DNA of 64,000 nucleotides. It comes from Syngnathus acus (taxonomy: Eukaryota > Chordata > Actinopteri > Syngnathiformes > Syngnathidae). Below the pieces are notes generated by a model that saw only the letters and a program-made list of their open reading frames with translations, did not search any database and was not told the origin of the DNA. Position 1 is the first letter of the stretch. The number at the start of each line of letters is the position of its first letter. The stretch is from contig NC_051106.1 in the NCBI RefSeq assembly GCF_901709675.1, positions 9,746,001 through 9,810,000 of the forward strand, given 5' to 3'. Below are positions 14,201 through 29,000 of this stretch, in pieces. The position numbers and the translations under genes were made by a program.

Positions 14201-17200
14201 CTCCTTCTGTCCCATCTCCTCATGTAACTGCCAGAGGAGGAGAGGCCTGAGTAAAAGTGCAAAAAAAGGTAAGATGCATACAATGTATGCTGGAAGTGCG
14301 AAGAGAAAGCATATTTCAAGCAGAAGCCCTTCGAGCCACAGCAAGCCAAAAGATGGATGCAATGAGAAGCAGAAGCAGCTCTTAGTGAGGCTGGAGGTAA
14401 AGCTGCACACTAATGAGTTCCAAAACAAGAGAAAGTCTTGACAAAAATAATACGGGGGTTAACTGGCTTTAAAATATTTCGCTCATCTGCATAATAGAGT
14501 ATCTTGCTACTGCCCAAAAGAACAATAAAAAAACTGAAATCTACGCGAGTGGGAATCACAACTGTATCCAGCTTTGAATTGCATTTGACATCACCTTTAA
14601 TGATTCTGATGAAAAGTACCGTATAAAAAGAGAAATAAGGGATGGGAAAACATCTGATGAGATGGGACGGAAAACACTGAAGCAGGAGCACAGGGGAGGC
14701 GTTTGGCCAACGAGGAGGGGCAGAGGTCTGTTAACCTGGTGCGACGGGGCGTGTGCTTGTAAATAAACATCAGGTCGAGATTATTCTAAGCACGAAAGCC
14801 CAGACCGTTGGGCCCCGGGGTCAGAGTGGGCCCATACCTGGCGCTCGCTCTCTCACACACTCAAACACACACACACACCAACGAACGAGTCACCCATTGG
14901 TGCGACAAAAATGTGAACACACATACACACAGGCACAATATTAAAAGTATGTGTTCATTCAACACGTATAGACAAACATTTTGACTTTGGTGCTTTTGCA
15001 ATCGTCTCTTAAGGACGGCCACTCCCAGGGCCAGTTGCAACAGCACTCAACTTTCTCTCTTTGGAGCATCTGTGCATTTAGAGACTCTTTTGCAACTCTT
15101 TTCAACATTATGCAAGTGAGCAATTCTTCGACTCGCATTTTATTTATTTTTTCTTTCCTAGGCATAGTTTCCATAGGCAATGCTTCTTGAGAATGGAAAA
15201 CAGAATATCGCATTGATTGAACTCGAGGTTGGCGGACTCCTACTTACTGTTCAATACTTGGAGAAAGGTAGAGTTTGGGGAAGACTTGAGTGGCCTCAGC
15301 ATCCTCAAAGCTGACAGAGAGAAGAGCCACATCTTCTCCAGGGTCCAGTGCCGTATCCTAGGCAGGAAAATACAGGTCAACCTTTGAGGAACATCCACCG
15401 ACCGGTATGCTACTTTTGAGGAATGGGTCATAAATGGAAGAATTTAAAACGGTTCTTTGGCTCTGACATTTTTCTCAACCAAATGGAAAGAAAAAATCCA
15501 ACATGATAGTATTGCTCGAGTCCGAAAATATGGTTGACTGCAGCAAGCATAAGAGGAAAGACACCAGAAGAAACATCTGCTTGGTTTCATGCTACATTAG
15601 TTTCAACATCTTCAACATGAGGCTGATCTGATGACTCGGAGCACCAATCAAGTCATGTGTGAGATGCTTACAGAGGCCACCCGGAGCTGCGCGCTAAAAC
15701 CTTCATCCGCCTCTCTCTCTCTCTCTCAGAGGTTGGACTTTCTCATTGTGTGATATATTTCCTCGAGCATGGCCACTTCCCAGGCAGGCATGCAGGCACT
15801 GTCATTAGTGCAATTTCCCATCAAATATTACAGGCTCTTCCCCTGCCCTGACAAAAAGGCTCTGCAGTGATAATCAAATGTCTTACAGATGGTTTGAACT
15901 CATCCGTTTGTTATAATTGCTTCTGTTCGTTCGCCACGGTGAGGGGAAATCTAACCAGCACGCACGATGAATGGATGGAGGCACAGTTCAAGCACTTGAT
16001 AGCTTCCAATGTGATCCGACCCATAAGCTAATCGGGCCCATTTTTGCTCCGCTGCTCACAAAACCCAACTAGTCGTCGAGACTTGAGGAAAAGGTTGATG
16101 ATTGATTGGTGGAAGAAAAAATCCATTTCGTGAAAATGTGGAACCGAAAAATAACAGCCAGCCTTTAAAAATGTGACATGTTTTCAGAAAGTAGCATAGA
16201 CCATGAGGTTAAGAGTACCCATCAAACTTGTGGGATTTTTCTTTCTGCTTATCTGTTTGTTTACCGTGTCAAAATGACTGCCGTTAAAAAGAACGGCCAT
16301 GAAAATTGTAGCGACCAAAGACTTTTTTCTTTTTTATTAAATTGGAATATACCAGCCCCGAGAAACGACGTCTTGATACATTTGTGGCCGAGGAGAGGCA
16401 GAGGAAAATATGGCAGGGTATGTATGTGGCATCCAAAAGTGTGGCCTGATGGAATCAGCTCACATCAATATAGTCTGCATCAGTAAACAAGGCTTGCTCT
16501 GTGTCTCACAGCAGCGCCGGCCGGCCAGCCCGGCCGGCGGCTTCTGCCGCTGACGATATGGGACAGATAGGAACAGGCATGAAGATGTGGGACTGCCGTG
16601 GTTGCTTGCTGTGGTTTGGGAAAAGATTAGTTTGCTCCAGTTTGTAGCTGTCAAGTCCTGTTCTTGTCTTTAAAGGTGATTTAATTTTTCTACTGGGACA
16701 GCGACCACAGATGGATGAAAAGTAACAGGAAGGTGAGAGGGCCAGAGGAGGAACATGGGCCAGTTTGTACACAGCCTTCTTGGGACTATCACACAATCCG
16801 CTCAGAACAAGGGAGAGCCTTTTCGTGGAATGATTCAGACTCATCTCGTTCCAACCGACTGCAAAGAGCTGCCACAAGTTATATTGCATCAGTGCAATAA
16901 GGAAGCAAAACAAAGTCAACCTTTGACATTCGCTTGGTTTTCCTTTTCCCATTCAAAACATAAATACTTATAATTAAAAACAGTCAAACAGATTGGATTT
17001 GGCTCATAAGTGACTCGCATTTCTTTGGCACATTTTCTGAAACATCCTCATGTGCAGGTTTTTTTTTTTTTGGTGTGGTGGGTATTCAAAAACTCAATTC
17101 AGTATGGCGTTCAGCTGCTAACACTTGCACATACATGCAGAGAAATTGACTAAGTATAATTTGGACGTCCAGCTCTGTGATGAGAAATTACCACATGCTT

Positions 17201-19955
17201 GAAAATACGATAATACGTTTTTCCTGAGGTGACTGAGAGGAGGGCGAATTGAGCAGTGGCTATTGTCAGAGGATAAGAGTGAAAAGATTGACAAAGACAA
17301 TAAACAGAAAAACACTAATAACCAGATACACAAAACGTGAAACGTGAGCAAACTAAAAAAGCTTCCAGTCCACGGGCAGAACCTTAATGAAGACAACTTC
17401 TTCTATAATGAGCAGTGAACACTCGGTCAGAGGATTGCTAGTAAAAAAAAATAAAATAAAGACTGGATGTCCTGCAGGGGAGATGGTCGGACGTTAAAGA
17501 AGTATTTACTACCTGCCCTGAGAGAAAGTGAGTCAACTACTCAAGGGCTAGATTTAAGAAAGTGCTGGGTGAATAATGTGCAATACTGTGTCAAGGTTAG
17601 AGGGTGCCTTCCGGTCAACCCCTTCACGGCCGCCACCCCACGTCTTCCATCCCCCGTTACTCTTTCGGACACATGGCTGCACGCACGCACGCACGCACGC
17701 ACACACATGAAGGCGGCGGCGGCGGCGCAGTCGTAGCTCTGTGTCCGTCCGTGTGTCTCCTGCTGCCCTGGCCTCTGGCATCTCCTCTGTGTCTCAAGTG
17801 ACAGGCTGGAGATGTGACAGCTGTCCTTATGCCAGACCAAGCCTGGCCAAAGTCAAAACACACAAAAACGCAGAGGCTCGACTGCAGGCCTAGAACGGAC
17901 GGAGGAGGTAAAGAGACCGTCCGCCTTCTTCGCCCAACTTTAAATGTCATGCCTGATGTCATGCGCTGCCTTGACTGACAGCGCAATTGTTGTGCGACGA
18001 CATCTCCGGCTCCTAGGCCAGCTCTGAGTGCACCGGTTAAGTAGAGGAAGGGAAAATTGACATTGGGAAAATCACAAGAAGGAATCATGGAAGGAATAAA
18101 GTCACAAATGTGACACTGGGCCTAATAGCAATTAGAAAGAAAGTCCAGCATACGATTGCTAATGATGTGGTGGCGCTGCCAATCCTGCACCCGCTACCAC
18201 AAAAACATGCCAGGGCAAGCACAAATCACCACAACCCAAATGAGGACCTAACGTCCTGGTCTCAAGTCTTTGCCTTTTCCTTCCTTCCGAGCAAGCCCTC
18301 ATTTCATACTTTGACTTTACACTCTGGTGTGACAAGTTTGGTAGATGATTAACCAGGCTGGCTCATAGCTGAAGTCAGTGCCAAGAATTCATTCTGTCAT
18401 GAACACAATGCCGAATGGATTATAGAATACACATGCTCCACCTGGAGGTCAACACACCTTAAAACTCAAGTATTGCGTGAGAAGTTAACCAAGACGGTAT
18501 ATGTTGCGGTTCTTTGTTAGGATACTATTACATCATAATACTTTAATGATTTTATGAAACAAAAGAATCTTTTCAACTGCACCTATAAAATTCCGGGCTG
18601 TACAGCTAGCAAAAAAATAAAAATAAATACTGTATATACAGTTTGTAGCAATAAAGTCATCTATCTGTTTGTCAAATATTCCATTGCTGGAAATGGGAAC
18701 CAAGCCAAAATCAAAGTTCTGCGGAACAAGTACAATCTGACCAACAGATGCGTCATTGACATGCAAACAGATCAGATTTCACTGAAACAAGTCATAAGAG
18801 TGACTGTGGCCAAGTGCCACTAATAATGTGTCACTGATAGCATGTGGTGGCTTTTGTTGTTTGCGCATTTGCAGAGTGTGATGCTGCTGGGGCTTCTGGC
18901 CACAAAGGCTGACTCAAGTATGATCACTTGCATGTGGAAAATAACATGCATTATGGGAATGACTAAATTAGCTCCTCTACTGTATGCTTATTCTCGTGAC
19001 AGTTGTTCTCCGTATCGGGCCAGAAACGTCTTTTCATCCAATTCCCGTAATAAGGAATTGTGCATTAATATTACACTGAGCATATTTTTCCAAAAAGCCA
19101 AGAGAGACCACTGCAGACATTAAGAGGAGATTTAAAAGGAAGACAGCAGTGCAACAGTTTGGTTATAGTGGTATTTCTCCAGGCAATAATTGTAATTGTA
19201 TTAATCATGCTTGGCAGACACTGTTGCGGGGTGTTTTTCTCCCTCTGCACTGTTAATGAGATTTGGTTTTTATTTTGGGACCAATGCAACCTCTTGCCCC
19301 CTATTTGAGGGGAATGGCACTTGGTGGTGGTGGTAACGTTCCTAAACTGCGAATTGTAAAAACTCAATGACATTTCAAATAATTATGCTCAAGATGTAAA
19401 TTGAGGCTCTCGTGCGCATCTGTGTGAGCAATCACAAATGTGTTTCATGTGATAAAGAATACTTTATGAATAGCAGGTGTAAATACAATTTTAGAAATAA
19501 CGTTCCCTTCAAATAATATTTTGCCATCCTTTTAAAGGCCTCGTTTGGATCTTTTTTCTAGATGTAAGAATCAACCAAGGCCAAATTAATATAACAAAAG
19601 CAGTCATTCAAATTGTACCTCTTACACTGACCTCAACTAAAGACAAGAAATTCTATCTGAAAGTTTAAATCAAGGTGCCTTTAATTGAATGAATGCAGAG
19701 AGTGAGAATATGAGATTCAATGGCGCTCTTTTGGCAGTACACTATTGATTGGAGATGGGAAGACGAAAGAAACAACCAGGACAGATCTTTTACAGCTCAA
19801 CCAGGTGACCCCAAAGTTGAAAAGAGGAAAACAACACAGCAATAGCGAGATGAACATTTGAAGGTGTTACAGGAAAACAACATGCGATGTACAACTTGAT
19901 ATAGAGCGAGGGCAGAAAGTAGGCCAGATGGAAGTAATTCCATGGAGGCGTGGGG

Positions 19956-20013
<58 letters not shown>

Positions 20014-23000
20014 GGGGAGATAGAATGGTGTTGGGGACGGAGGAAGAAGCACAGGAAAGGGAGGGTGGGGGGTGGATGCTCTCCTGAGAATAGTCTAGCG
20101 CTCTGCAGGGGTTTGGAGCTCAAGCAGGTAGGTGGGAATGTTCATGTGGAGAAATAGCGTGGGTGGCTTAAGGGGGCGGGAGAGACAGTGGATCCAAATC
20201 CCAGAGGAAGACAGTGCTAGGGTGTGACCTTTGGTATGAAGGAGTCGTGTTGGGGTCACGATTTGACGGCTACATAAAATGCAGTTTTTAAATAATTCTA
20301 TTTATTAAGAGGGGGGTGGGGGGAGCTACCTGGCCGTTATGACTTCCACTCGAAAGCTAAAAAGTGGTTAGGCCACTCTTGGCTGATACAACCGAAATCT
20401 AACTTTGGTAATTGGCAATGACTTTTCGTATCTGTGTGGATTTGTTTTGGCCTACTCTTCCTTGCAGCATTATTTTAATAAAGCAAAGGGCCTTTTTAAG
20501 ATGATGCCTAGGGATGGGTACCAAGCCCTGGTACTAAACTGGCCTGGAGCTGAATTTTAAAAGGAACAATAAGCTCCACTCTGACGGTTCTGGAGAAATA
20601 AGTCAAGTTAATTTTCAATTGACTTAGGCGTTATGAACATTATTTTGCATTTTGTCCTTTTCTTGTTTCTAAGAGCAAAACATTCAAATATTTGTCTAAC
20701 AAGAATGATTTCACAGTGAGAGGTTTCTTTCACTGATCTCACAAAATCATCTTCTTACAATTCAATCCACTTATTTTTGCTTGTATTTTTGTTGATTTTT
20801 GACCCTGTGCCCCTTAAAACCAAACTAAAATGAGAGCTGTGAAGAGGAAGTTAACGTGGAGATAACTGGAAGCTGTCATGAAGCGGAGAGAAATTCATGC
20901 AAGCTCACATTTTCTCTTGTTGCATTTCACTTTCCAAATGCTGCAAGGTTCTGGTGGCACTCGTAATGTGTCACAACAAGGAATGAAACAAAAGGACTGA
21001 CATCTCTCCCTCAGGATACAACCTTTGTGATAACAGTGGAGATAAAGTTGGATAGGCTAGACTAACAGGAAAAAAAAAATCTGCAATTGATTGCTTCTTG
21101 GTGTGTATGAATGATTGTTTATCAACATCACTACTGCTTTGTGATTACGGTTGAAAAGGTTGGGGGGAAAAAAACTCTTGGGAGTGATGAGATTGCTAGC
21201 TTTGCCTGACATGTTTTGTATTTGCAACAGTTCAGCAAGAGTTTTTCTTTTTATGGAGGTTCTGAAAATTCATCATGTACGTTAATAGATGGGCTACAAA
21301 GCACAATTTATTTTACACTCCAGTTCACAGACGTCCTTTGATTTTAGAAATGCCAGACGGTACTATCGCAAGATGAAAGCATCTTGTTATTATTATGAGA
21401 AGCAACTTTGGTTAGACTCTGAGTAAACTTTCCCATTCTGAGACATTTTCTCAGCAGGCTATGACTGCGGACGACCAGATGCTAAAGCACCTGGCAGTGG
21501 CCACAGCAAGACTCCGAAATATCTTGAAGGTACGAAGCACACGAAAAGATGATTAGCTTTTTGATCTCTCAAAAGGAGGCTGAAATAGGAACAAGAAATG
21601 CAGTCAAGTTGAAGCATAGATATCTCGACCGAGGAGGCCACGCAATCTACTGACTTTTATCTGGAACATTTTGGCTTTGTGTTACTCCTGAATCTTCCCT
21701 TTTTGAACTCCAAAATGGAATGAGATTTTTCTTGGGTAATGATTCAAACTCTCTGCTAGTTTTGCATAAACCCGTAGACAGAAAAAATAAAAATACACGA
21801 TCACAAAGCCTACTAGCCTACTAGGTAACAATTAAATGATTTACTAATTATAGTAAATTCTCATTGGGGTGGAAACCACATTGAGAGAGAAAAGGGGACA
21901 ATCGAACCTTGCAATCACAATAAGTTGGTGTTATGAGTATTTCTTTTCCATTTTGTTCAAAATGTCCTTGTAACAAGAAAAATCTGTTAAACTTTGCAGC
22001 TGGGCTTGATTCGGAGGTTGAGTCTAAATAAGTGGAAACAAACCAAATTGAACAATACTGAGTAATAATAAATATGTACAGCATTGTCGTTAATGGACCA
22101 AACCATCCTGCTGCCTCAAATGACTGCTAAAAGTAACCCTTGCACTTGTTTTGAGTGCGTAGGCATCAGAGATCTAATCACAAATGAACCAAACGGAGAA
22201 CTGATGAAACCCACTTAACGCAGCGATTCCTTTTTTCATGCAACTTCAGGGTTTCGCTTCGCTAAATCAGCAAATCGAAGACAAAGATGATGCATTTCCT
22301 GCCATTTGTTTAGTGTCAATGGCGTCAAGCAATAACACTTGACTGTACTAAATATGATATTTAGATATTGGCTTGGACAGAGGCCGACAATATATCAGAT
22401 ATAGGGACGACAATCTCATTTCTCCTAATTTACATCACTTGGCAGTTTTGTTTTCGAGATTGGTGACATTTAAATCCATCTTCAAGCATATACCAAGCTA
22501 TAATACATGTACCATTAAAAAGCCACATAATTGTTTATCTGCGTGGAAGCATTGGCTGGCCTTTTCAGATTTCACTCGTACACTGCATTAGTGAAGCCCA
22601 AACTGGCAATTACTTGACAATGTCTTTTGGGCAACTTGCTTTCCTACTAAATGCCAAGTCACAGTGCTAAACAGACACGCCATCGCTCGGCAACGGGACT
22701 TGAAATTAAAATGAATGCAGCTTCATATAGTATTTGATTTCCCCCTCATTTATTAGCTTTGTATTTTCCGAGCAAGTATGAAGTGCAAATTGTAAATACT
22801 CTCTGAAAACATATTCCTGCAATCACAATCAAAATCTTTCCCTAGCCTTAAAAAGAGTTGGATGCCATTTGTCCCTAAAACTACTTGAAACTGTCATTTT
22901 TTTACAATAAAAAAACTCATCAAAGAATGCAATTTATCTTAAAAATGACAATAAGAATTTTAACAAAGAAAATCTCATAATCCCAAGACATTTCTTAAAA

Positions 23001-26000
23001 AAAAACATGAAATATTTCCCAGTTTTGATGATACTCCAAAGTCTATCTTTCATCAAATAAAAAAATGGTTTCCATCATTGTAAAAAAGCAAATATCCCAA
23101 CACTAAACCTTCACTTGAGGGACAAAATCATCTTTGTTTGGTGAATAATGACTGCAGTGAACAGACTCGCAGAGTGTAGTAAACATTACACTGCAATGTC
23201 AGTAGGGAAAACAACTTTTTTTTTTTTTTTTTCCTCCCAGAGATGAGGCAACAAGCCACATAGGGACATTTGGGATGAACCTACAATTATTTTATAGCTC
23301 CTGAGTCACTGTTTACCGTGCAAGGGCACGGCAGGGACACAAATTCCAAGCACTTGCTTTGGGACAATCTCTTTGCAGTCCCGCAAAAGATTGTTCTTGG
23401 CGGTATAAAGACAAAATGGCCAGCTCAAAGAGATTTTTAATGATGGGTCGAAGCGTCATATTAAGTATTGGCTCATCCATTGAAATGTTGTTTTGAGACC
23501 CTTTGGAGAATTGAGAAAGACTTGTGATGAAATAGGCTATCTGCAGCCACGACTTCTCCAAAAGCTCAACCGTCAGACCAAAAAGGCAGGACAGAAAAGC
23601 ATAAGAACGAAAGCTCCGCCAGTCGTTGAGAAAGATGTGACATTTATGTGGCAACCGGAAAGGCAAGGTAACCGCAGCTGTGACGGATTGGGCTTCTACT
23701 TGTTCTTTTACAATCTTCCCAAAACATGAACTAGGCAATTTTAGAGCACAAAAACATGTTTATCCAAGTCAATCATTTATTCATTTCATTTGTTACAAGT
23801 GGCATGATGGAGAATTTGGCACACTGTGGAGCCGCACATTCGGTGTTCAGGCTTTCCTTTTCACTGTTTCCCTCTTGCTGAAGTTTTCTCTCGGAACTTT
23901 CCCTTCCTCCCACATTCTCCAAAACAAGTCTGATTTGTCTCATACATAGGTGTAAATATGAGTGTGAATGCTTGTTTGTCTTTCAGTGGTTCATGACTGT
24001 GCACACATGCTGGCATACATTCAAATCTCAAATTCAAGCATTGAGAAAATGCAAAGCATAACATTGCGCTGCCAGTCACAGCGCAACAAGCCTGTCCCCT
24101 CCATTCCCTTGACAAGCCTATAAATATCCTTAATCTGTCTTCCCTTGTGACCACTGGGGATAATGGATGCACTCTCTGCTAGTGAGATGACAACGGCACT
24201 GATAAATGGAAAGGGATTAAGAATAATTTAAGGAGAGCATTTGGTTTCCTTTTCAACTTATTTGCATGATGTTACTGAAGATGATCTTGAACAGTAGCAG
24301 AAGCAAAAAAAAAAAAAAAAAAAAATCAGGGTAAAAACATTCTTGGATGCAAATGCTTTGGTGAACCATACAATATATCCAGAACCAAAAGAGGGCAAAA
24401 AATGAAGATGCAGCAGTGCATTATTATTATCATTATTATTATTATTATCGTACCTCCAATACTCAAGCGGTCTCAGCTTCATACACTTGCTACATACGCG
24501 TGCACAAAACACAGACTGACACAAACAAATCCACTAAACAGAGCCACCAATAGCTTTGGAGCTGGTGGCATGGGTCAGTGCTTGTGGGGGAAACAAAGCT
24601 CAAGTGAAGCGAGAGCAGAGGCTACCAACATGAGAGCGCTGTCACGCCACACTGATCTGTCTGGGCATTTGGGAGCATGTTGCACATACAATGGAGAATG
24701 ACAGGAGCAGTAGGTCTAACACCACCATAGATTTGCTTTTGCTTTGTCTTTAAGGGGGAAATTGTTTATTACCACCACCAAGGAGGTTCCATCAACATGG
24801 GTTTGTCTGTCCGTGTGTCATATTGATAAACATTTGTCCGAGATGCACAATTTATGGACTAAATGGTTAAAAAAACGGATTTACTTACAATCTTGACGTT
24901 TCCATTCAACCGGATGTACAATACAAAATACGAGCACAGACCTGCAATTTAAATGTTGCCACAAAAATGTTAGACACACAGATGTGAAGGTACAACAGAA
25001 GAAAGAGAAACTGCAACAATACCCAAAAGGCTCCCATGGCCTTTCAAAACGAAAAAAAGTGCCAACACTCATTGTATGCTTCCTTCATTTCTGCTCTCTA
25101 TATCCTCCTTACTGTTTCATTTGGAGCATGACAGGCTGGCCACCTTAAAATATGAAGTCAACTAGCAGCCCACGGCTTGCTTTCCAGTCGACGCAGGAAG
25201 GTAAACATGTCCAGTGCAGTGAGGGCAAAGCAAAGCACACAAATGCTTTGCTCCAGGTAGCGCTTGTCCTCCACAGCGCTGCTAAGCAATCACTACCTGC
25301 GCAAGCTTGCCCATGTCTAAATACACTTCCGCTTTATTTCCATACCTACTGTCCTCCGGCAAGGACATCCACAATTTTCTGGGAAGGTGGATTCAAAACA
25401 AGGTCAACTGTCTGACCTCTGCAAACAGTAAATGGCAATTTATTATATTGTTGATGTGCTAAGCATTGCTGAATGGGTTTGAACTTTTCACAATAGCTAT
25501 CATTTTATTTTGGATGTGACTATTGATTTGCAAATTCAGTTCATTTGTATTAGCTTGAAAATTAACGTGCCAGTGATGAATTTTTATTTTATTTTATATT
25601 ATTTTATTATTTTTTTTCTGAACATGCTTGTTTTATATTTGTTTTTATAGGACTTTATACTGCATATGAAATGATTGCCGTAAAACAAATGGTTAATGTT
25701 GACTGTACTTTACAGCGACTGACAGCTTGGGTTTGAAAAAAAAAAAAATGCTACAGAGTTGTCTGCAAGAATGAGCCAAGCGTCGTTCCTAAAAATCTGC
25801 AGGAAGACAAAAGTAATACTTTTAGGATCGCCAATCTGTCTGTAAATAATGAAACGATGATTAAGTCTGCCTGGGGACAGCGAGAACCAGACCTTGAAGC
25901 GGCTCGCGGTCTGAGTGATGTCGGAACAAAAGGAGGTCGTGAGACTGATGATTGCAGCTATTTGCCATATGTTTAGCATCTATTCTCCGTACAAACATGG

Positions 26001-29000
26001 GCCATGTCGTTAAAGGCCAGAGAGCCAAAGCCGCGAGCATCATGCAGGCAAAGACGGTACAAGTGACAAAGAGTGAGAATCAGGGTAAGCGAGGAGACTT
26101 AGAGAGAGAGAGAGAGTAAAGAAGCCTCCAGACAGCACGCAGTTCAGAGCAGATCTGGAGTGACGGCTTGCTGATTAGTCAGCTCACAGCCCCTTAAGAC
26201 TGGAGTCCACATATACACGGCATGAAATTAATTTGAAACAAATCCGACCTTTGACGCTTTGGCCCACGCAAAACATTTGAAGGGCATCTTGAGGATGTTA
26301 AATGATCAATACGTACTTGTAGATAATGCTTAGTGACTTACCTTGAGGAGATAGATTGGGATGTTGCTGAAGTCCACGGGGAGTTTCAGAAGAAAGCGAG
26401 CGGAAAACTCCCCTGTCTGGAATACAAGTATTGGAGAATTTGACAATGTGACACAAAAGCGATATCTGGAAAAAAAAAACTTTTGTTGGTACCACATGAT
26501 CAAACCAAGGAGGAAAGATGGACGTTGTGGCGACCTTTGAACAGCGTACGGAACGCTTCTTGTTATTCATGCACCCACGACAGGTGGTCGGAAATTGCTG
26601 ATTTAAATACATTCAGGGTAATTTGAGTTGACCCAAAATGTGCAAAATAACATGCAGAAAAAAGAAGAAGGGTGTTTTGATGGTGAAACGAGCTTATTTA
26701 TTAATGATGGACGCGTAATTGACAGATTAAAAACATACTGAATGTGATATTCCATTTGATAAACAACACCATTCTTACCCAGGTGTTCTTGTGTCCAGCA
26801 TATATCTCCATATTACGGCCATAGTTGGGATCCTCCAGCAGGCTATCGTACTCAAAGAGAAGTCTGGAGCTTTCACGGAGGCGCTGACATTGGTAGTGGT
26901 GGTACTGCTGGATGAGCTCCTTGACAAGCTGGAGCAAACAATCTGGGTTGCCAGCATCCCATTGGACCAAATGCTGGAAAAAGACACAATTGAACTTTTT
27001 CTTTCAACATAACATAATATTGTTCACAAATCTGCTCGTGTCTAAAGTTAAGTTCAATCTGTGAATGGATGAATATGGTTGACACAAAGGCGTCGGTGAC
27101 AATGTTGGTGCAGGTTAGCTTGTCGCAACGACTGACTTTCTCTTTGCGTCCCTTATTAGAGCAATAAAGAAAGCATCCATTGTTTGAAAGTGACTTAACG
27201 ATGGCATGGGCAAGCTAAACAGAGAGAGTGACTTCATCGTCCAGTGGTTACCAGCAACGCCGGCCGGGATTCCCGAAATGAGGAGGTGATGCAAACAAGG
27301 ATGGGCATTGTCCAAAACAGGCGCTCAGTGCCCCGGGGCAGGAGCGTGCAGAAATGGAGGAGCGACTTAAGGAACTGCTGTGTCAGCATTGTGACATACA
27401 ATATCAGTGAATCTACACTGAGGAGTTGAGGCGGGATCGGAGGTGAAGGGGGCGAGGGGGGGGGGGGGTTGTTAAAGCACTGAGGAGCTCAGGCAAGTAG
27501 GCCAAAGCCATTGGGAAAGGCAAACTTGATCCTAAAATAGAATATAAAAAAAACCAACATATCTTTCCCTTTAAAATAATTCACAAATAGCAATTCAGAG
27601 TCATGTGCTACGAGGAGAATTTCATTCAATATCAGTTTTTAAATGGCTTTTTTAAATTTGATTAGTATAAAGACTAGACACTATTCATGTCGTTGCGGTC
27701 ATAAGTTTTTTTCTTTTTTAATCAGACGATAAAGATCTCTGGCGTTTTAATGATGATGACTGTAAAGATTGACAAGCTAAAAGTAGATTTGGGTTTGCAT
27801 GCGTTGAGGAACACAGTGTATCCCTTTAAGAACAAATGCACACCTAAATTTGGTCTTTTCACACTTAATAGTCCCAAGTTGACAGAATTATGTCTTCCCA
27901 TGCCATCCGTCTGTAGCATCTCTGTTCCAGTATTTATCTTAGGCCACGTAAGAGAAGCGCTGGCATCTGAAAATCCAAGATAATTATATAGGCCAAGAGA
28001 AATTATTTGTTTTTATGTCTTGAATGTGATTTTTATAGAAGCTGGCAACCTGATCCAATAAATCGCTGTTGACTTGAAAGTGTACGGCATTAAACAACTC
28101 CCAAGTATTAAATTAATCTCGGTTAGTCTCTAATTCAAGAGTGGGCTCACACCCTGTTTCGCCCCCAGAGATTGCCAAGTCTAAGATCATCCTAAATTGC
28201 TCTTGTCATGTGTTTAAGACACTTGGCATTCTCAAGCCAGTGTTTTTTTTTCTTGTTTTTTTCCAGTGTGATCTGTGCAGTTTTTGTCCAACACGGTTCA
28301 AGTTGTTGACAGACAATAGCAGACATTCTTGAACTGGTTTACCACCTCAGCCAATTTGTCCTGTTTGTTCTTTCCATCAAGCTTCTCAGTTTGCAAACAA
28401 TACCACGCCTGTTCAAAGCATTCCCAGACATGTTAGTGAGAGCTCTGCCAATAAGAAAAGTCCACTAAAATGTGGAACGCATTATTCGCTGAAGCAAAAG
28501 GGAAGTGGTAGTTGGTACACTCTGCTCAGGTTGACCCAACTTTAGAGGCCATTGGAGTGCCATTGTTAGAAGAGAACCAGGGGAAACCTGCAGCAGCAGC
28601 TAGGAAGCGCTGGCCAATATATGGCATTTGAGATTAGCAGAGGGTAGCGTCAAGTCACGTTTCCTTTCTCTTCCTAAAAGAATACTTGGATTAGCTTCAC
28701 ATTACACGCATTACATTGTTCTTTGGGGAGCTACCGACATTGTCTCAAACCACACAAAGCCTTGGATGAGATTCTCTTAACATGCGAGAAAGGAACTGGA
28801 GCAAAACAGGATCAATTAGACTTTTGGTTGGATTAACAAAAAAGGCCTAGGAGAGAGCCACAAGTGACAAATTGTTACGGTCATTTCAGCATGGCAAAAA
28901 GTAGCGAGTGTAAAGTTTGCTGTAATTATTGATCCTTGGTATATTTTGACAAAAGCATGTCAAATATGTTATTATGACACCGGACAAATACATATAAATG

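Larger units (their letters stand above)
8919..15247 (-). other. babam2: babam2 intron between coding exons 6 and 7
   Basis: About 6.3 kb. It holds an unidentified 251-codon plus-strand ORF at 9340-10095 (listed under findings), a mariner-like MITE at 10505-10642, and AC and TG microsatellites at 11034-11057 and 11175-11210. A purine-rich patch lies around 13060-13400. No recognised exon. Confidence 0.7.
15358..26341 (-). other. babam2: babam2 intron between coding exons 5 and 6
   Basis: About 11 kb, the largest intron in the window. Contents seen: a GGCCGG-rich palindromic patch at about 16513-16545, ACGC/GGC repeats at 17680-17727, a long TG run at 19959-20013, hAT-MITE-like sequence near 20513, a T run at 23217-23232, A run and ATT repeats at 24306-24449, and AG repeats at 26101-26117. 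No exon recognised. Confidence 0.7.

Noticed and set aside
23313-23738. 141-codon minus-strand open frame in a babam2 intron
   Set aside because: No family resemblance and no splice or promoter context. Its length is only marginally unusual for this many frames.
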